This document shows, piece by piece, positions 15,674-24,436 of a DNA stretch of 64,000 nt; position 1 is the first letter of the stretch, and each line of letters begins with the position of its first letter. Source of the stretch: Pirellulales bacterium (GTDB taxonomy: Bacteria; Planctomycetota; Planctomycetia; Pirellulales; JAICIG01); the NCBI GenBank assembly GCA_035533075.1, contig DATLUO010000138.1, positions 34,783 to 98,782 on the forward strand, in the 5' to 3' direction. Position numbers and translations under genes: made by a program. The notes below the pieces were generated by a model. The model ran no database searches. It saw only the letters and a list, made by a program, of their open reading frames with translations, and was not told the origin of the DNA.

Positions 15674-16543
15674 TTACGTTTCCGTCTCCCCCACGCGCCG
15701 TCGAAGTTCAGCCAGTTCTTTCTCCAGTTTCTCTCTCTCGGCGGTGGCGCGGTCGCGCTCGGCGGCGGTCTGTCGAAGTCTCACTTCGGTCTGGCCCAGC
15801 TCCGCCGCGGTCTGGCCCAATTTGGCTTCGCTCTGGCCCAATTTGGCTTCGGTCTGGCCCAATTTGGCTTCAGTCTGGCCCAATCTGGCTTCGGTCTGGC
15901 CCAGTTTGGCTTCGGTCTGGCCCAGTTTGGCTTCGATCTGGAACTCGCGCTCCGGCGCTGTGGCAAGCCAGCGGCCCGCAGCCGGATCGTAAAGCCGAAG
16001 TTCCTTGCCGTGGCCTTCGAACTGCAAACCTAGCACTTCGCTGGGCAGCCGACCGTCGACAGCTTCGATCTCGACGTATTTGCCCTGCTGTAGCCGAAAG
16101 CCCTGCAGGGCCGGCTTGAGGTATTCGCCGTAGGGATCGAACAAGATGTACTCCGGAACCCCTAGAATGTCCTGATAGATCCGCTTCTTCTCGCCGGTGT
16201 CTTCCCCGCGAGTAGTGGCGCTGGTCAGCTCGATGACCAAGTCCGGGCCGCGGCCTTCCAACCAGACGAAGTACGCGTCGCGTTCTTTGTCTTTGGGCAC
16301 GCCCAGTACCACAAAGACGTCGGGCGAAACGTGTTTCAGCCGGTTGCCGGGCTCGTAGTAGATGAACATGTTGCCCGACACATAGGCCAGGGGGTCTTCG
16401 GCGAACCAGCGTTCCAAGACGTCGATCATGGTCGTCAAGTTGCGGCGATGGACCGGGGTTTCGGCCATGGGACGACCGTCTCCAGTGGGATAGAAGTTGT
16501 CCGCATCGACGTCGGGCGGCCGCGGCAACGAGGTAAGGTGCAT
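15674..16543 (-). CDS. Uma2-family PD-(D/E)xK nuclease-like protein with heptad-repeat tail
   Basis: A 289-residue protein. Residues ~30-200 follow the Uma2 (DUF820) pattern: SPDVFVVLG, DLVIELTS, KKRIYQDILGVPEYILFD. Uma2 proteins have a restriction-endonuclease-like fold, but their role is not established. Residues ~205-289 are a run of EAKLGQT heptads and then a charged helix, a predicted coiled coil encoded by 21-bp repeats. The ATG at 16543 has AGGAG nine bases upstream; the longer frame lacks family similarity. Uma2 genes are abundant in planctomycetes and cyanobacteria and often stand alone, as here. Confidence 0.87.
   Translation of the reverse strand: MHLTSLPRPPDVDADNFYPTGDGRPMAETPVHRRNLTTMIDVLERWFAEDPLAYVSGNMFIYYEPGNRLKHVSPDVFVVLGVPKDKERDAYFVWLEGRGPDLVIELTSATTRGEDTGEKKRIYQDILGVPEYILFDPYGEYLKPALQGFRLQQGKYVEIEAVDGRLPSEVLGLQFEGHGKELRLYDPAAGRWLATAPEREFQIEAKLGQTEAKLGQTEARLGQTEAKLGQTEAKLGQSEAKLGQTAAELGQTEVRLRQTAAERDRATAEREKLEKELAELRRRVGETET
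15774..15942. repeat. Eight 21-bp tandem repeats coding for EAKLGQT heptads
   Basis: On the plus strand the unit reads roughly TTCGGTCTGGCCCAATTTGG, repeated eight times with a few substitutions. It lies inside the Uma2 gene and keeps frame, so copy number could change the coiled-coil length without breaking the protein. Confidence 0.88.
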
Positions 16544-16815
16544 AGTATCGCGCTCCTGATGGCGGGGCGGATGCGGATTTTTGCCTTCTTTTGAGGGCGG
16601 CCGATGCGCCATCGCCAAGATAATCTGATTGTTGGCCACTTGGCGGCGACTGTCAATCATGGTGCCACTGGTGGAGTAGCTGCTATGACAAACTTGTCAA
16701 GCGCGCCGCTGACGTCGCGGCGATGCCCAGGTAGCGCCACCGCTCCGCCCATACAACCGGCCCCGCGGGTCCCCTCATTCAAGCCGCGTCGTTCCGCCCT
16801 CCGATCAATCGTGAT

Positions 16816-17250
16816 ATGAGGATGGCCGCACTGATGCTTGGCGTGGCGCTCGTTTCGTCGAGCGGTTGCTCGATCGTGTCGGGCTTTCATCGCGATTGGC
16901 AATGCTGCGCGTGTGCGCCGCACGGCGACAACCTGGGCGGCTGTTGGCAAGGTTGCTGGGACAGCCAATGCACCGGGCACCAAGGCAACTTGAAGGCCAT
17001 CATCTGCCGCCAGGACCCGTGCCATTACGAGGCCCGTTTCCGCGGCACCTTCTTCAAGGTCATTCCCTTCCAATACAAAATGACGCTCACCGCCGTGCGG
17101 CACGACGATCATTTCGACCTGCACGGGCAAAAAGACCTGGGCCGCCTGCTGGGCGTGTATCGCTTTCAGGGCCATGCCACGCCGACCGACTTTGTGGCCC
17201 ATTACACCTCCCAGGACGATCGGGGGCGGTTCGTCATGTCGCGGCGGTAG
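16816..17250 (+). CDS. Small Cys-rich lipoprotein of unknown function
   Basis: A 144-residue protein whose first 19 residues are a lipoprotein signal with the lipobox VSSSGC, so it should be anchored to a membrane by a lipidated Cys. The mature part has nine further Cys/His-rich positions in its first 40 residues (CCACAPHGDN, GGCWQGCWDSQC), then a beta-rich region. I recognise no family. A close ATG six bases downstream is an alternative start. It is followed by a small membrane protein 93 bp on, same strand. Confidence 0.65.
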   Translation: MRMAALMLGVALVSSSGCSIVSGFHRDWQCCACAPHGDNLGGCWQGCWDSQCTGHQGNLKAIICRQDPCHYEARFRGTFFKVIPFQYKMTLTAVRHDDHFDLHGQKDLGRLLGVYRFQGHATPTDFVAHYTSQDDRGRFVMSRR

Positions 17251-17343
17251 ATGCCCCGGCTTGCGATTTGCCGCCGGGTCTGCGACGATAAGGATGGGCG
17301 TGCGATTGATTTCTTTCCGCCCGTGGCCTCGTAGAGCCCGTCC

Positions 17344-17643
17344 ATGTCAACCAACGACGCAAACCGGGGCGCACCGCCCGAAAATCAACAATCCTATGCC
17401 GGGCTGATCGTGGTCTCGGCCATCGTTGGCTTGGGGGTCGTTTGGACCTATATCTTTTTCGGACCGAGCGGCCTTGGCTGGTGGGCCAAAGGCGCGGCCA
17501 CGCTGGTGATCTTGTCCATCATGATCGGGGCCTGGCGATGGCGGCAAAAACGCACCCAGCAGCAGCTTGCAGTGTTGCAGCGATGGGCTGAAGCCGGCGA
17601 GACGAGCGCCGCCCGCCGGCCCCCCAGGCCCGCCAATCGGTAG
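17344..17643 (+). CDS. Small two-helix membrane protein, unknown
   Basis: A 99-residue protein with two hydrophobic helices (about 20-40 and 50-65) and a positively charged, Pro/Arg-rich C-terminus; the short loop has GPSGLGWW. No family recognised. Same direction as the lipoprotein gene and 58 bp before the next gene. Confidence 0.6.
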   Translation: MSTNDANRGAPPENQQSYAGLIVVSAIVGLGVVWTYIFFGPSGLGWWAKGAATLVILSIMIGAWRWRQKRTQQQLAVLQRWAEAGETSAARRPPRPANR

Positions 17644-17701
17644 ATCAAATCGCCAGGGCCAGGTGGCGCCCGGCGCCACGTGCCCGGTGGAGGGGATTTC
17701 G

Positions 17702-18373
17702 TTGGCCCTGCCTTCATTTCTCAATGCGCTCTATGAAACCGGCCGCGTACCGGTCGACGACCCAGAAGCGCCGCTGGAAACCCATGCCGGCGAAGCCGAT
17801 GAGTTGCTGCTGGTTTTCGACGCACGGGCACGTAAGGAGTTGGCCCTCACCGCCCCGGAATATGTTCCCGACGCTGCACGTTGGGCGGCGACGCTCATGT
17901 ATCGAGGTTGCCAGCTTCTCGTCTATCGAAAGCTCGACGGCCAGGCGGTCAAGCAGGCGTTGGGCATTGCCTGCCCGGCGCCGCTTTCACCGGGCGCCAT
18001 CTATTCGGCCGACTTGGCTTTGCACTATTTGCGCGACCTGCTGACCATGGCCCGCACCGTGGCCGAGCAAGACGTGCTCGTGGCGGAATTGTTGTGCGTC
18101 GCCGCCGCCTGGCCGCTGTCGTCGATCGGCATTCCGCAACTCGCCGCGAACCAACTCGACCCAGCGGGCGCGGTTGCTTTGCCCGCAGACCTTCGCGTTT
18201 TTTGCTGGCCGCGAAGCCCAAGGCGATGTCAAAGCCCGTTTCGCCGGCGGCCAACTGCGCGAGCCAGTAGTCGTGGCCGCAATCGAGATGGCTGCGGCGC
18301 TGCCCAGAATGATTGGCCGGACGCTCATCAAACTGGCCCACGTTCGGCCTATCAACGAACGCACGGCTCCTGA
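17702..18373 (+). CDS. Conserved hypothetical protein, possibly bpX4-like, C-terminus suspect
   Basis: Starts at a TTG with GGAGG eight bases upstream (MALPSFLNALYETGRVPV). Residues 1-160 look like a real helical protein (WAATLMYRGCQLLVYRKLD, CPAPLSPGAIYSADLALHYL) and faintly recall the bpX4 proteins of MoxR-vWA-beta-propeller ternary systems; that is a guess from memory. After about residue 165 the composition changes to Arg/Pro/Ser-rich and looks non-coding. A run of six T at 18198-18203 marks the change: removing one T restores a sensible continuation (GREAQGDVKARF). It may be a frameshifted gene or end earlier than shown. No MoxR or vWA partner is near. Confidence 0.45.
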   Translation: MALPSFLNALYETGRVPVDDPEAPLETHAGEADELLLVFDARARKELALTAPEYVPDAARWAATLMYRGCQLLVYRKLDGQAVKQALGIACPAPLSPGAIYSADLALHYLRDLLTMARTVAEQDVLVAELLCVAAAWPLSSIGIPQLAANQLDPAGAVALPADLRVFCWPRSPRRCQSPFRRRPTARASSRGRNRDGCGAAQNDWPDAHQTGPRSAYQRTHGS

Positions 18374-18470
18374 GTCGGCGCGCGGTAGAGCGATGCGCAC
18401 ACCTGCTGGCCACCCGCCCCGCGCTCTGCTATCTTCATCCCATAACCACGCGACCACATCGGGGAAGATC

Positions 18471-19151
18471 ATGGCCAAGCGGGCGAAGCGCGCCGACGAT
18501 GCCGCGCAGGCGGGCGAGGGGGCGACCGCCGTCCAGCGTGTGCTCCAGGAGTATCTCACCGAGTTGAACCAGATTCGCGCCACCGGCGCGGCCGTGGAAG
18601 AAACCTCGTACTACCCCGCCCTGGCCAATCTCTTCAACGCCGTCGGCCGCACCCTGAAACCCAAGGTCCGCTGCAACCTTCATCCGCGCAACCTGGGTGC
18701 CGGCATCCCCGACGGCGGACTCTATACCGCCGACCAGTTTCAGCGGCAATCGGCCGGCCAGCCGAAGCCCGGGCAGCTCCCCAGCCGCGGCGCCATCGAG
18801 ATCAAGGGAACGAAGCCCGACGCGATGGCCGTCGCCGACAGCCCACAAGTGGCCGGATACCTGAAGACCTACGGCATCGTGCTGGTCACGAACCTGCGCA
18901 GCTTCGTGATCGTCGATCGCGGTCCGGGCGGAAAGCCCACGCCGCGTGAAGCGTTTCACCTGGCGGCCAACGAGCAGGAGTTCTGGCGGCAGAAGGCCGC
19001 GCACCCGCGCGTCGCGGCCGACGAGCGGGGTCCGCAGTTTCTGGAGTTCGTCAAACGGGCCTGCCTGCACGCGGCGCCGCTGGCCAAGCCCAAGGACCTG
19101 GCCTGGTTCGTCGCCTCTTACGCCCGCGACGTCTGTGACATATCGCCGTAA
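18471..19151 (+). pseudogene. Truncated first copy of the restriction-methylase gene (nuclease domain only)
   Basis: 226 codons almost identical to the first ~220 codons of the gene at 20082 (about six substitutions over the shared core). It contains the N-terminal PD-(D/E)xK-like nuclease segment: IPDGGLY followed by AIEIKG. The similarity stops at SYARD near 19125, after which the frame closes with VCDISP. All methylase motifs are missing. The duplicated DNA begins before the gene, at about 18417, where both copies share CCCCGCGCT-TGCTATCTT-like leader sequence. It could still make a free nuclease domain, but it is most simply a relic of recombination. Confidence 0.8.
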
Positions 19152-19207
19152 TTGACGCCACCCAGTACAATGGTTGTGGGGCACAGGATGCGGTCGGCGA
19201 ATGGGAA

Positions 19208-19684
19208 ATGATCGCGGGTCAATCATCGAGTTTTCACTGGCGGGAGAATCCGGCCGCGCAAGCGCGCACCATTGACGAAGCCGTTGCCATCGCAAGAGAC
19301 GGCGGTGTCGACATACCGGAAGACGTTTCATTTTGGGTCGACGAGCTTGGCGAGCTGGGGCCCGACCGAACGGCTTGCGGGCCGCGGGTCGATAAACCCG
19401 ATGAGGCGATCGTTTATTGGGCCGATTTGGTGCATGATAGGACCGGGAAAGTACCATTTCGTGTGTGGGAGGGCATCCTCAAGAGCGACGAAGCGATCGT
19501 CGCCGTCTTGGGGCATGAAATGTACGAGTTGCAGCGGCTACGGCCGTTGCTCAAGAGCGGAAAAACCACGATCGGCGAGTTCATTGCGATGACCTGTCCG
19601 GGCAATCCCGGCAACTTGCACGATCAGGCTTGGGAATTCGCGGATCGCTTAGTGGAGCAAATGCGGAAGGGAGGGCGAGAATGA
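19208..19684 (+). CDS. Unknown protein, probably 5'-truncated, first gene of a two-gene operon
   Basis: 158 residues from the ATG at 19208, but the frame is open and looks protein-like back to 19139 (IDATQYNGCGAQDAVGEWE), directly at the breakpoint of the methylase duplication; the original start was probably lost. Features are an acidic, soluble fold and a HEMYELQRLRPLL helix whose HE pair recalls a metal site, though no HExxH is present. No family recognised. Its stop codon overlaps the next start (ATGA), which indicates translational coupling. Lying between two restriction-gene copies, it may belong to a defence or toxin-immunity set; this is inference from position only. Confidence 0.6.
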   Translation: MIAGQSSSFHWRENPAAQARTIDEAVAIARDGGVDIPEDVSFWVDELGELGPDRTACGPRVDKPDEAIVYWADLVHDRTGKVPFRVWEGILKSDEAIVAVLGHEMYELQRLRPLLKSGKTTIGEFIAMTCPGNPGNLHDQAWEFADRLVEQMRKGGRE

Positions 19685-19989
19685 TGCAAGAACTAGTCGA
19701 CATGTACGAGAACGGTGCGATCACCGCCGACCATCTGGTGGTTGAATCGTTGCACAAGCTCAATCCCGCGGCCCCGGCCCTCGTGCTGGCGGCCTTACCG
19801 CAAGGTGTTCTCGAGCGGATGCTCGCTTATGCCGAGAGCTACCGACCGGGGGCCATGAGAACGAACTACGGGCTTCCGCCCGCCCCCGACCAGGTTGCCG
19901 CCGCGCGACAATGGATCGAAGCGAATCTCACCGCGGCCAACGGCGACCACGGCATCCTGCCCAGGCCGGATCGCGCCGAGCGACACTAA
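19681..19989 (+). CDS. Small unknown protein coupled to the gene before it
   Basis: 102 residues starting at overlapping ATGATG codons with GGAGG seven to eleven bases upstream; it overlaps the previous stop by four bases. Predicted mostly helical, with LVDMYENGAITADHLV and LPQGVLERMLAYAESY. Not recognised. The pairing suggests partner proteins, for instance effector and inhibitor, but nothing in the residues proves this. Confidence 0.65.
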   Translation: MMQELVDMYENGAITADHLVVESLHKLNPAAPALVLAALPQGVLERMLAYAESYRPGAMRTNYGLPPAPDQVAAARQWIEANLTAANGDHGILPRPDRAERH

Positions 19990-20081
19990 CGCAAGTCGCG
20001 GTGGATCAATGGGCCGCTGGTCGCTCGCCCCGCGCTGTGCTATCTTAACCCCCAAACAAACCAGCGAATTGGGGGACGGTC

Positions 20082-21677
20082 ATGGCCAAGCGGGCGAAAA
20101 GCGCCGATGATGCCGCGCATCTAGGCGACGGCTCGACGGCCGTCCAGCGCGTGCTCCAGGAGTATCTCACCGAGCTGAACCAGATTCGCGCCACCGGCGC
20201 CGCCGTGGAAGAAACGTCGTACTACCCCGCCCTGATCAATCTCTTCAACGCCGTCGGCCGAACGCTAAAACCGAAGGTCCGCTGCAACCTTCATCCGCGC
20301 AATCAGGGCGCCGGCATCCCCGACGGCGGACTTTATACCGCCGATCAGTTTCAACGGCAATCGGCCGGCGAGCCGAAGCCCGGCCAACTCCCCAGCCGCG
20401 GCGCCATCGAGGTCAAGGGAACGAAGCCCGACGTGATGGCCGTGGCCGACAGCCCGCAAGTGGCCGGATACCTGAAGACCTACGGCATCGTGCTGGTCAC
20501 CAACCTGCGCAGCTTCGTGATCGTCGATCGCGGTCCCGGCGGAAAGCCGACGCCGCGTGAAGCATTCCACCTGGCGGCCAACGAGCAGGAGTTTTGGCGG
20601 CAGAAGGCCGCGCACCCGCGGGTCGCGGCCGACGAGCTGGGTCCGCAGTTTCTGGAGTTCGTCAAACGGGCCTGCCTGCACGCGGCGCCGCTGGCCAAGC
20701 CCAAGGACCTGGCCTGGTTCGTCGCCTCTTATGCGCGCGACGCCTTGGCCCGTGTCGAACGGCAAAAGGAGTTGCCCGCCTTGCAAGCGGTGCGCGCGGC
20801 GCTCGAAGAAGCGCTGGGCATGAAGTTCACCGACGAAAAGGGCGAGCACTTCTTTCGCTCGACGCTGGTGCAGACGCTGTTCTATGGCGTGTTCTCCGCC
20901 TGGGTCCGTTGGCACCGCGACAATCCGGGCACGGGCCAATACTCCGCCAGTCTGTTTGACTCTACGGCCGGCGGCACTTCCGCCGGCACGGGCGGCCCTC
21001 CGCCTGCCTTGAAATTCGATTGGCAAAAGGCCGAGTGGTCGCTGCACGTGCCGTTCATCCGCGTGCTGTACGAAGAAGTGGCCAAGCCCAGCCGCTTGGG
21101 GCCGCTGGGCCTGGTCGAGCTGCTCGACTGGACGGCCGCCGCGCTCAACCGCGTGTCGCGCGGCGAGTTCTTTCAGTCGTTCGAAGACGAACATGCCGTG
21201 CAATACTTTTACGAGCCGTTCCTGGAAGCCTACGATCCCGACCTGCGCAAGGAGCTGGGCGTGTGGTATACGCCGCGCGAGATCGTAAAGTACCAGGTGG
21301 CGCGGGTCGATACCGTGCTGCGCGAGGAGCTCGACCTGGCCGACGGGCTGGCCGATCCGAACGTGGTGGTGCTCGATCCTTGTTGCGGCACCGGGGCGTA
21401 TCTGGTCGAAGTCTTGCGATCAATCGCGGCCACGCTGCGCGACAAGGGCGGCGACGCGCTGGTGGCCTCCGATCTGAAAGAGGCGGCCATGAACCGCGTG
21501 TTCGGCTTCGAGATCATGCCCGCCCCGTTCGTCGTCTCGCACCTGCAGCTTGGCCTGACGCTGCAATCGGCCGGCGTGCCGCTGGCCGAAAGCGAGCGCG
21601 TGGGCGTTTATCTCACGATATCACCTGCGCCTGAGCGACCACGAGATCGGCGGCCGGATGAACTTCCCGCCTGCTGA
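20082..21677 (+). pseudogene. N6-adenine restriction-methylase (type ISP/IIG-like), truncated inside the methylase domain
   Basis: 531 codons of a normally much longer single-chain restriction-modification enzyme. Present are the PD-(D/E)xK-like segment (IPDGGLY, AIEVKG), a helical linker, GVWYTPREIVKYQV, and SAM motif I as LDPCCGTGAYLVEVL, then GFEIMPAPFVVSHLQL. At VGVYLT (about 21615) the similarity ends and a foreign tail of 18 residues closes the frame, so the NPPY catalytic motif and target-recognition half are missing. It should therefore not methylate DNA. The start ATG has GGGGGA nearby. A shorter duplicate of its 5' third lies at 18471. Confidence 0.85.
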
Positions 21678-21861
21678 GGTGGCCAAAGCGCGCAAACGCC
21701 TCGGCCTGAAAGCCAATCCCCGCATGACGCCACGGTTGCGGGAGCGACCCACAGAGCAGCACGCCAAGCCCGACCCGCTCGCGGTCGCCCAGAAATGGGT
21801 GGAGGGGTTCGACCGGCTGACCATGACCCACCACAGCAAGCCGATCAAGCTCCCGACATAG
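21616..21861 (+). other. Reading-frame fragment of unknown origin
   Basis: After the methylase breakpoint a different frame reads RYHLRLSDHEIGGRMNFPP and continues to a stop at 21861 (67 residues from the ATG at 21658). It looks like protein coding in composition but has no start signal of note and no family that I recognise. It is probably debris joined during the deletion that truncated the methylase. Confidence 0.35.
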
Positions 21862-21904
21862 AGCGGCTCAAAGCCAACGACATCGACCAGATCGGGCCGG
21901 AGTC

Positions 21905-22081
21905 ATGGCGGGTTTAGCGGCGGCCCGGCAGGAATTGCGGCTCGCCCGGCGGCATTACCAGCAGGCTCTACGCGATTATCCCAGCCTGCCGCCCGATGAC
22001 CGCGACGACCGGCTCAAGGCAGCGAGGGAGCGGCGGCAGGCGGCCGTCGAGCGGTACATGAAAACGCTTCGCGCCCATTGA
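21905..22081 (+). CDS. Small basic coiled-coil protein, unknown
   Basis: A 58-residue frame (MAGLAAARQELRLARRHYQQ and onward) with a strongly amphipathic, Arg-rich helix. The preceding 60 bp also read as protein in another frame (ERLKANDIDQIGPESWRV, ending at the TAG at 21915-21917), which suggests leftover pieces of a larger element. No ribosome-binding site at a good distance. It may be real or a relic. Confidence 0.35.
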   Translation: MAGLAAARQELRLARRHYQQALRDYPSLPPDDRDDRLKAARERRQAAVERYMKTLRAH

Positions 22082-22162
22082 TTCTGGCCACCGCGTTGCT
22101 ATCCTGAATTCCAGTCGCGTACCGGCTCTGGTGCCGCTTCCCCTTAGTCTCACGAGAATCGC

Positions 22163-22969
22163 ATGGCGAACCCCCACACAGCCACCAAACCGACCCGAAG
22201 CACTCCAGCTGAGCCAACGGCCCACCGATATCCGTCTAGCTTCCTCACGATGGTTGTTGCTCGCGTTGACTTCGCATCGCCCATTAATCTCCCCGAGGGA
22301 GGGCCACCACCGGGTATCTTGAAGCACATCACCCCCACCTTCCCCATCTACGAGGAGGAAGCAGAGGTTGATGCCACCTTTGCCGTCACCGGTGCCGGGG
22401 CTTCAGCATCGACCGGCCAACCGCGGAAAGTTTTCAAGTTTTGGTCGAAAGACCGCCAGAAAGTTGCCACTATTGCCCGTGATAATTTCTCCGTCGAATA
22501 CAAAAAGTATCACTCATTCATCGCCCTCATGGGCGACTTCAATGCTCTGTTGACTCCGCTTAGTGGACGATTCAAGCAACTCCAGTCCAAGCGCCTGGGC
22601 CTACGGTATGTCAACACCATCGAACCCGACAAAGACAACGCCCAACTTTACGACTGGACCAATTATTTCGTCGAGCCATTAACGACAACCTTCACCCTCG
22701 GCGATCCGAGCAACCTCACCCGAAGCTTTCACGTCGTCGAACGCAATCACGGCGATTTCCGATCAAAACTTCAATACGGGATGGTAAACCCCAATTATCC
22801 CGCCATCATCAAAAAGAAGTCGTTCATCATTGACACCGACCACGTCAACCTCAATTTGCTCACCCCTAATGAGGTGCGGCAAGCCCTCCCCGATCTGCAT
22901 TCCGCAGCAAAGACATTGTTCGAGTCATTGATTAAGGACGACCTCCGCGACCTCATGAACAAGCCATGA
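22163..22969 (+). CDS. TIGR04255-family protein, first gene of an AT-richer cassette
   Basis: A 268-residue soluble protein that fits the TIGR04255 pattern (a conserved hypothetical family seen in accessory regions): a mid-region with KRLGLRYVNTIE and a C-terminal segment INLNLLTPNEVRQALPDLH-like with an acidic DTDHVN. No catalytic motif is evident. Codon use is less GC-biased than in neighbours, and GC content drops visibly from here to about 26 kb. Start ATG at 22163 follows CGC; an internal ATG at 22250 would drop a low-complexity Thr/Pro-rich leader. Its stop overlaps the next start by four bases (ATGA), so the two genes are translated together. Confidence 0.65.
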   Translation: MANPHTATKPTRSTPAEPTAHRYPSSFLTMVVARVDFASPINLPEGGPPPGILKHITPTFPIYEEEAEVDATFAVTGAGASASTGQPRKVFKFWSKDRQKVATIARDNFSVEYKKYHSFIALMGDFNALLTPLSGRFKQLQSKRLGLRYVNTIEPDKDNAQLYDWTNYFVEPLTTTFTLGDPSNLTRSFHVVERNHGDFRSKLQYGMVNPNYPAIIKKKSFIIDTDHVNLNLLTPNEVRQALPDLHSAAKTLFESLIKDDLRDLMNKP

Positions 22970-23286
22970 CCGATCTGCCCGACCCCAACATTTTTACCCC
23001 TCAGCCAGCCCAAGAAACTCCCCCAGGATTCGATGTCGCCAAAGCCATCCGCGAAGCCAGTGAACCTATTAGCGTCGGTCATTTCCCAGACAGCCTATTT
23101 GATGAGCTTACAAAAGCAGTAACAGTTCCTAGCCGCTTTGCTGAACTTATTCCGCAAGAAGAACCCCCTCTCGACTTGTCCGCGTATCCCGCCGGTAAGC
23201 CGCGCTACGACAACATCAGGGCGCGACTTTTTCTAACCCATGATAGGCACAACCAAACAACACGAACCCCGCATCTGTCAGGGTGA
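22966..23286 (+). CDS. Small Pro-rich protein of the cassette, unknown
   Basis: 106 residues, rich in Pro, acidic in its first half (DPNIFTPQPAQETPPGF), with a short helix EELTKAV-like in the middle. It looks disordered and may be an adaptor or inhibitor. It starts inside the TIGR04255 stop codon (ATGA) and its 3' end overlaps the next gene by 47 bases, a tight arrangement that supports co-expression. No family recognised. Confidence 0.6.
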   Translation: MTDLPDPNIFTPQPAQETPPGFDVAKAIREASEPISVGHFPDSLFDELTKAVTVPSRFAELIPQEEPPLDLSAYPAGKPRYDNIRARLFLTHDRHNQTTRTPHLSG

Positions 23287-23824
23287 TATCCTCTCCGATG
23301 TTCATTACATCGAAGATGTCACTACCGACGGAGAATGGATCGACGTGAAGCGGATATTATTTCCCTACGTCATCGTCTTGACCCAGGATTGCGATCTACA
23401 GCAAGACCACGGCACACGATGGCCCGCTGGGAAAGCTCCCACCACTCAAGACAAAAAACTCATCTCGGCCCTCCTCGCGCCGTTGTATAACGCCGAGCAT
23501 GTTTTCGCCGGCGAGCATCTGAGCGAGCTGAAAATGACCATGCAAACCATCAACAAAGGCAAGCATCCGGGAAAGACACTCGTTCAAAACAGCACCCCAC
23601 GTTATCATTTTCTTGAATTCGATGCGGGGGTCGAAATCGTCAATAGCGTCATCGACTTCAAGCATTACTTCTCGGTGAACATCGAACGACTGACACGCCA
23701 CAAGGAGAAGCATTTCGTGTGCAAGGTTGACGCACTTTACCGCGAGGACATCTCGCAACGGTTTGCAGCGTTCCTGTCTCGAATCGGCCTCCCGAATCCG
23801 CACGATGCGGAACAGGCCGCCTAA
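23240..23824 (+). CDS. Unknown protein with conserved TQDCDL motif, third gene of the cassette
   Basis: 194 residues. It has CQGDILSDVHY near the N-terminus and VIVLTQDCDLQQDH (about 47-60), a pattern I associate with uncharacterised proteins from phage and defence regions where Cys and Asp may bind a metal. The C-terminal part has FSVNIERLTRHKEKHF. No catalytic assignment is possible. The ATG overlaps the end of the preceding gene; the downstream HNH gene follows after 95 bp. Confidence 0.6.
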   Translation: MIGTTKQHEPRICQGDILSDVHYIEDVTTDGEWIDVKRILFPYVIVLTQDCDLQQDHGTRWPAGKAPTTQDKKLISALLAPLYNAEHVFAGEHLSELKMTMQTINKGKHPGKTLVQNSTPRYHFLEFDAGVEIVNSVIDFKHYFSVNIERLTRHKEKHFVCKVDALYREDISQRFAAFLSRIGLPNPHDAEQAA

Positions 23825-23919
23825 TTCATTGATTCATTGCGCGAGTTGTCGCCAGCATGTCGGCTGAATCGTGAGGCCCCCAGGTAGCCCAATCCTTCAC
23901 TGGTTGCGGAATCATAGCA

Positions 23920-24417
23920 TTGGCGGACCTTCAACAAATTGAGGCGCTAGCCGCTCAACTAAAGATGGATGTTTCGTCCGTTACGCTAGAACTCTACTGG
24001 GCGCTAGGCGAGGAGAGAATTAATCGTGTAACGCCAGAGCCGACCCAATTCCACGAATGGCGCCGGCAAAAAGACGGCCTATTCAAGTTCTGGGGATACG
24101 CGAACTCCAAACTCGCCGTCCCGCTGAGCGCCGATGAGGTCCATGACATTTGGGATTGCATTGATCTAACACTCACGAAAAGGGTGCGAAGGGCATTCAC
24201 GTTTCAAGATTATTTGATCATCGCCGTGAGAGCCGACCAGAAATGTTATATTTGCAACCGGCGGCCACCAGAGGTCGCTTTGCACATCGACCATATTCTT
24301 CCAGTTTCGCGCGGCGGGACGGACGCTCACTTCAATCTTCGATTCCTTTGCCAATTCCACAACATTAGCCGCGGGAACCGTTTCCGCTGGGCCGACGTTT
24401 GGCGAATAGTTACCTAA
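23920..24417 (+). CDS. HNH endonuclease
   Basis: 165 residues with a complete C-terminal HNH nuclease: zinc Cys pair C109-x2-C112, HIDH at 122-125 with the catalytic His, N139-region, and LCQFHN (143-148) with the second zinc pair. The N-terminal ~100 residues are helical and unassigned and may recognise the target. The most likely start is a TTG at 23920, since no ATG occurs earlier; ATG at codon 16 would also keep the nuclease. It lies 19 bp before the DGQHR gene, so the two are probably one transcript. Confidence 0.82.
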   Translation: MADLQQIEALAAQLKMDVSSVTLELYWALGEERINRVTPEPTQFHEWRRQKDGLFKFWGYANSKLAVPLSADEVHDIWDCIDLTLTKRVRRAFTFQDYLIIAVRADQKCYICNRRPPEVALHIDHILPVSRGGTDAHFNLRFLCQFHNISRGNRFRWADVWRIVT

Positions 24418-24436
24418 TCCCCATGAGGAACCACAT

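Noticed and set aside
20082..21677. Functional restriction-modification enzyme
   Set aside because: The frame ends before the NPPY motif and the recognition domain, and the tail does not match the family.
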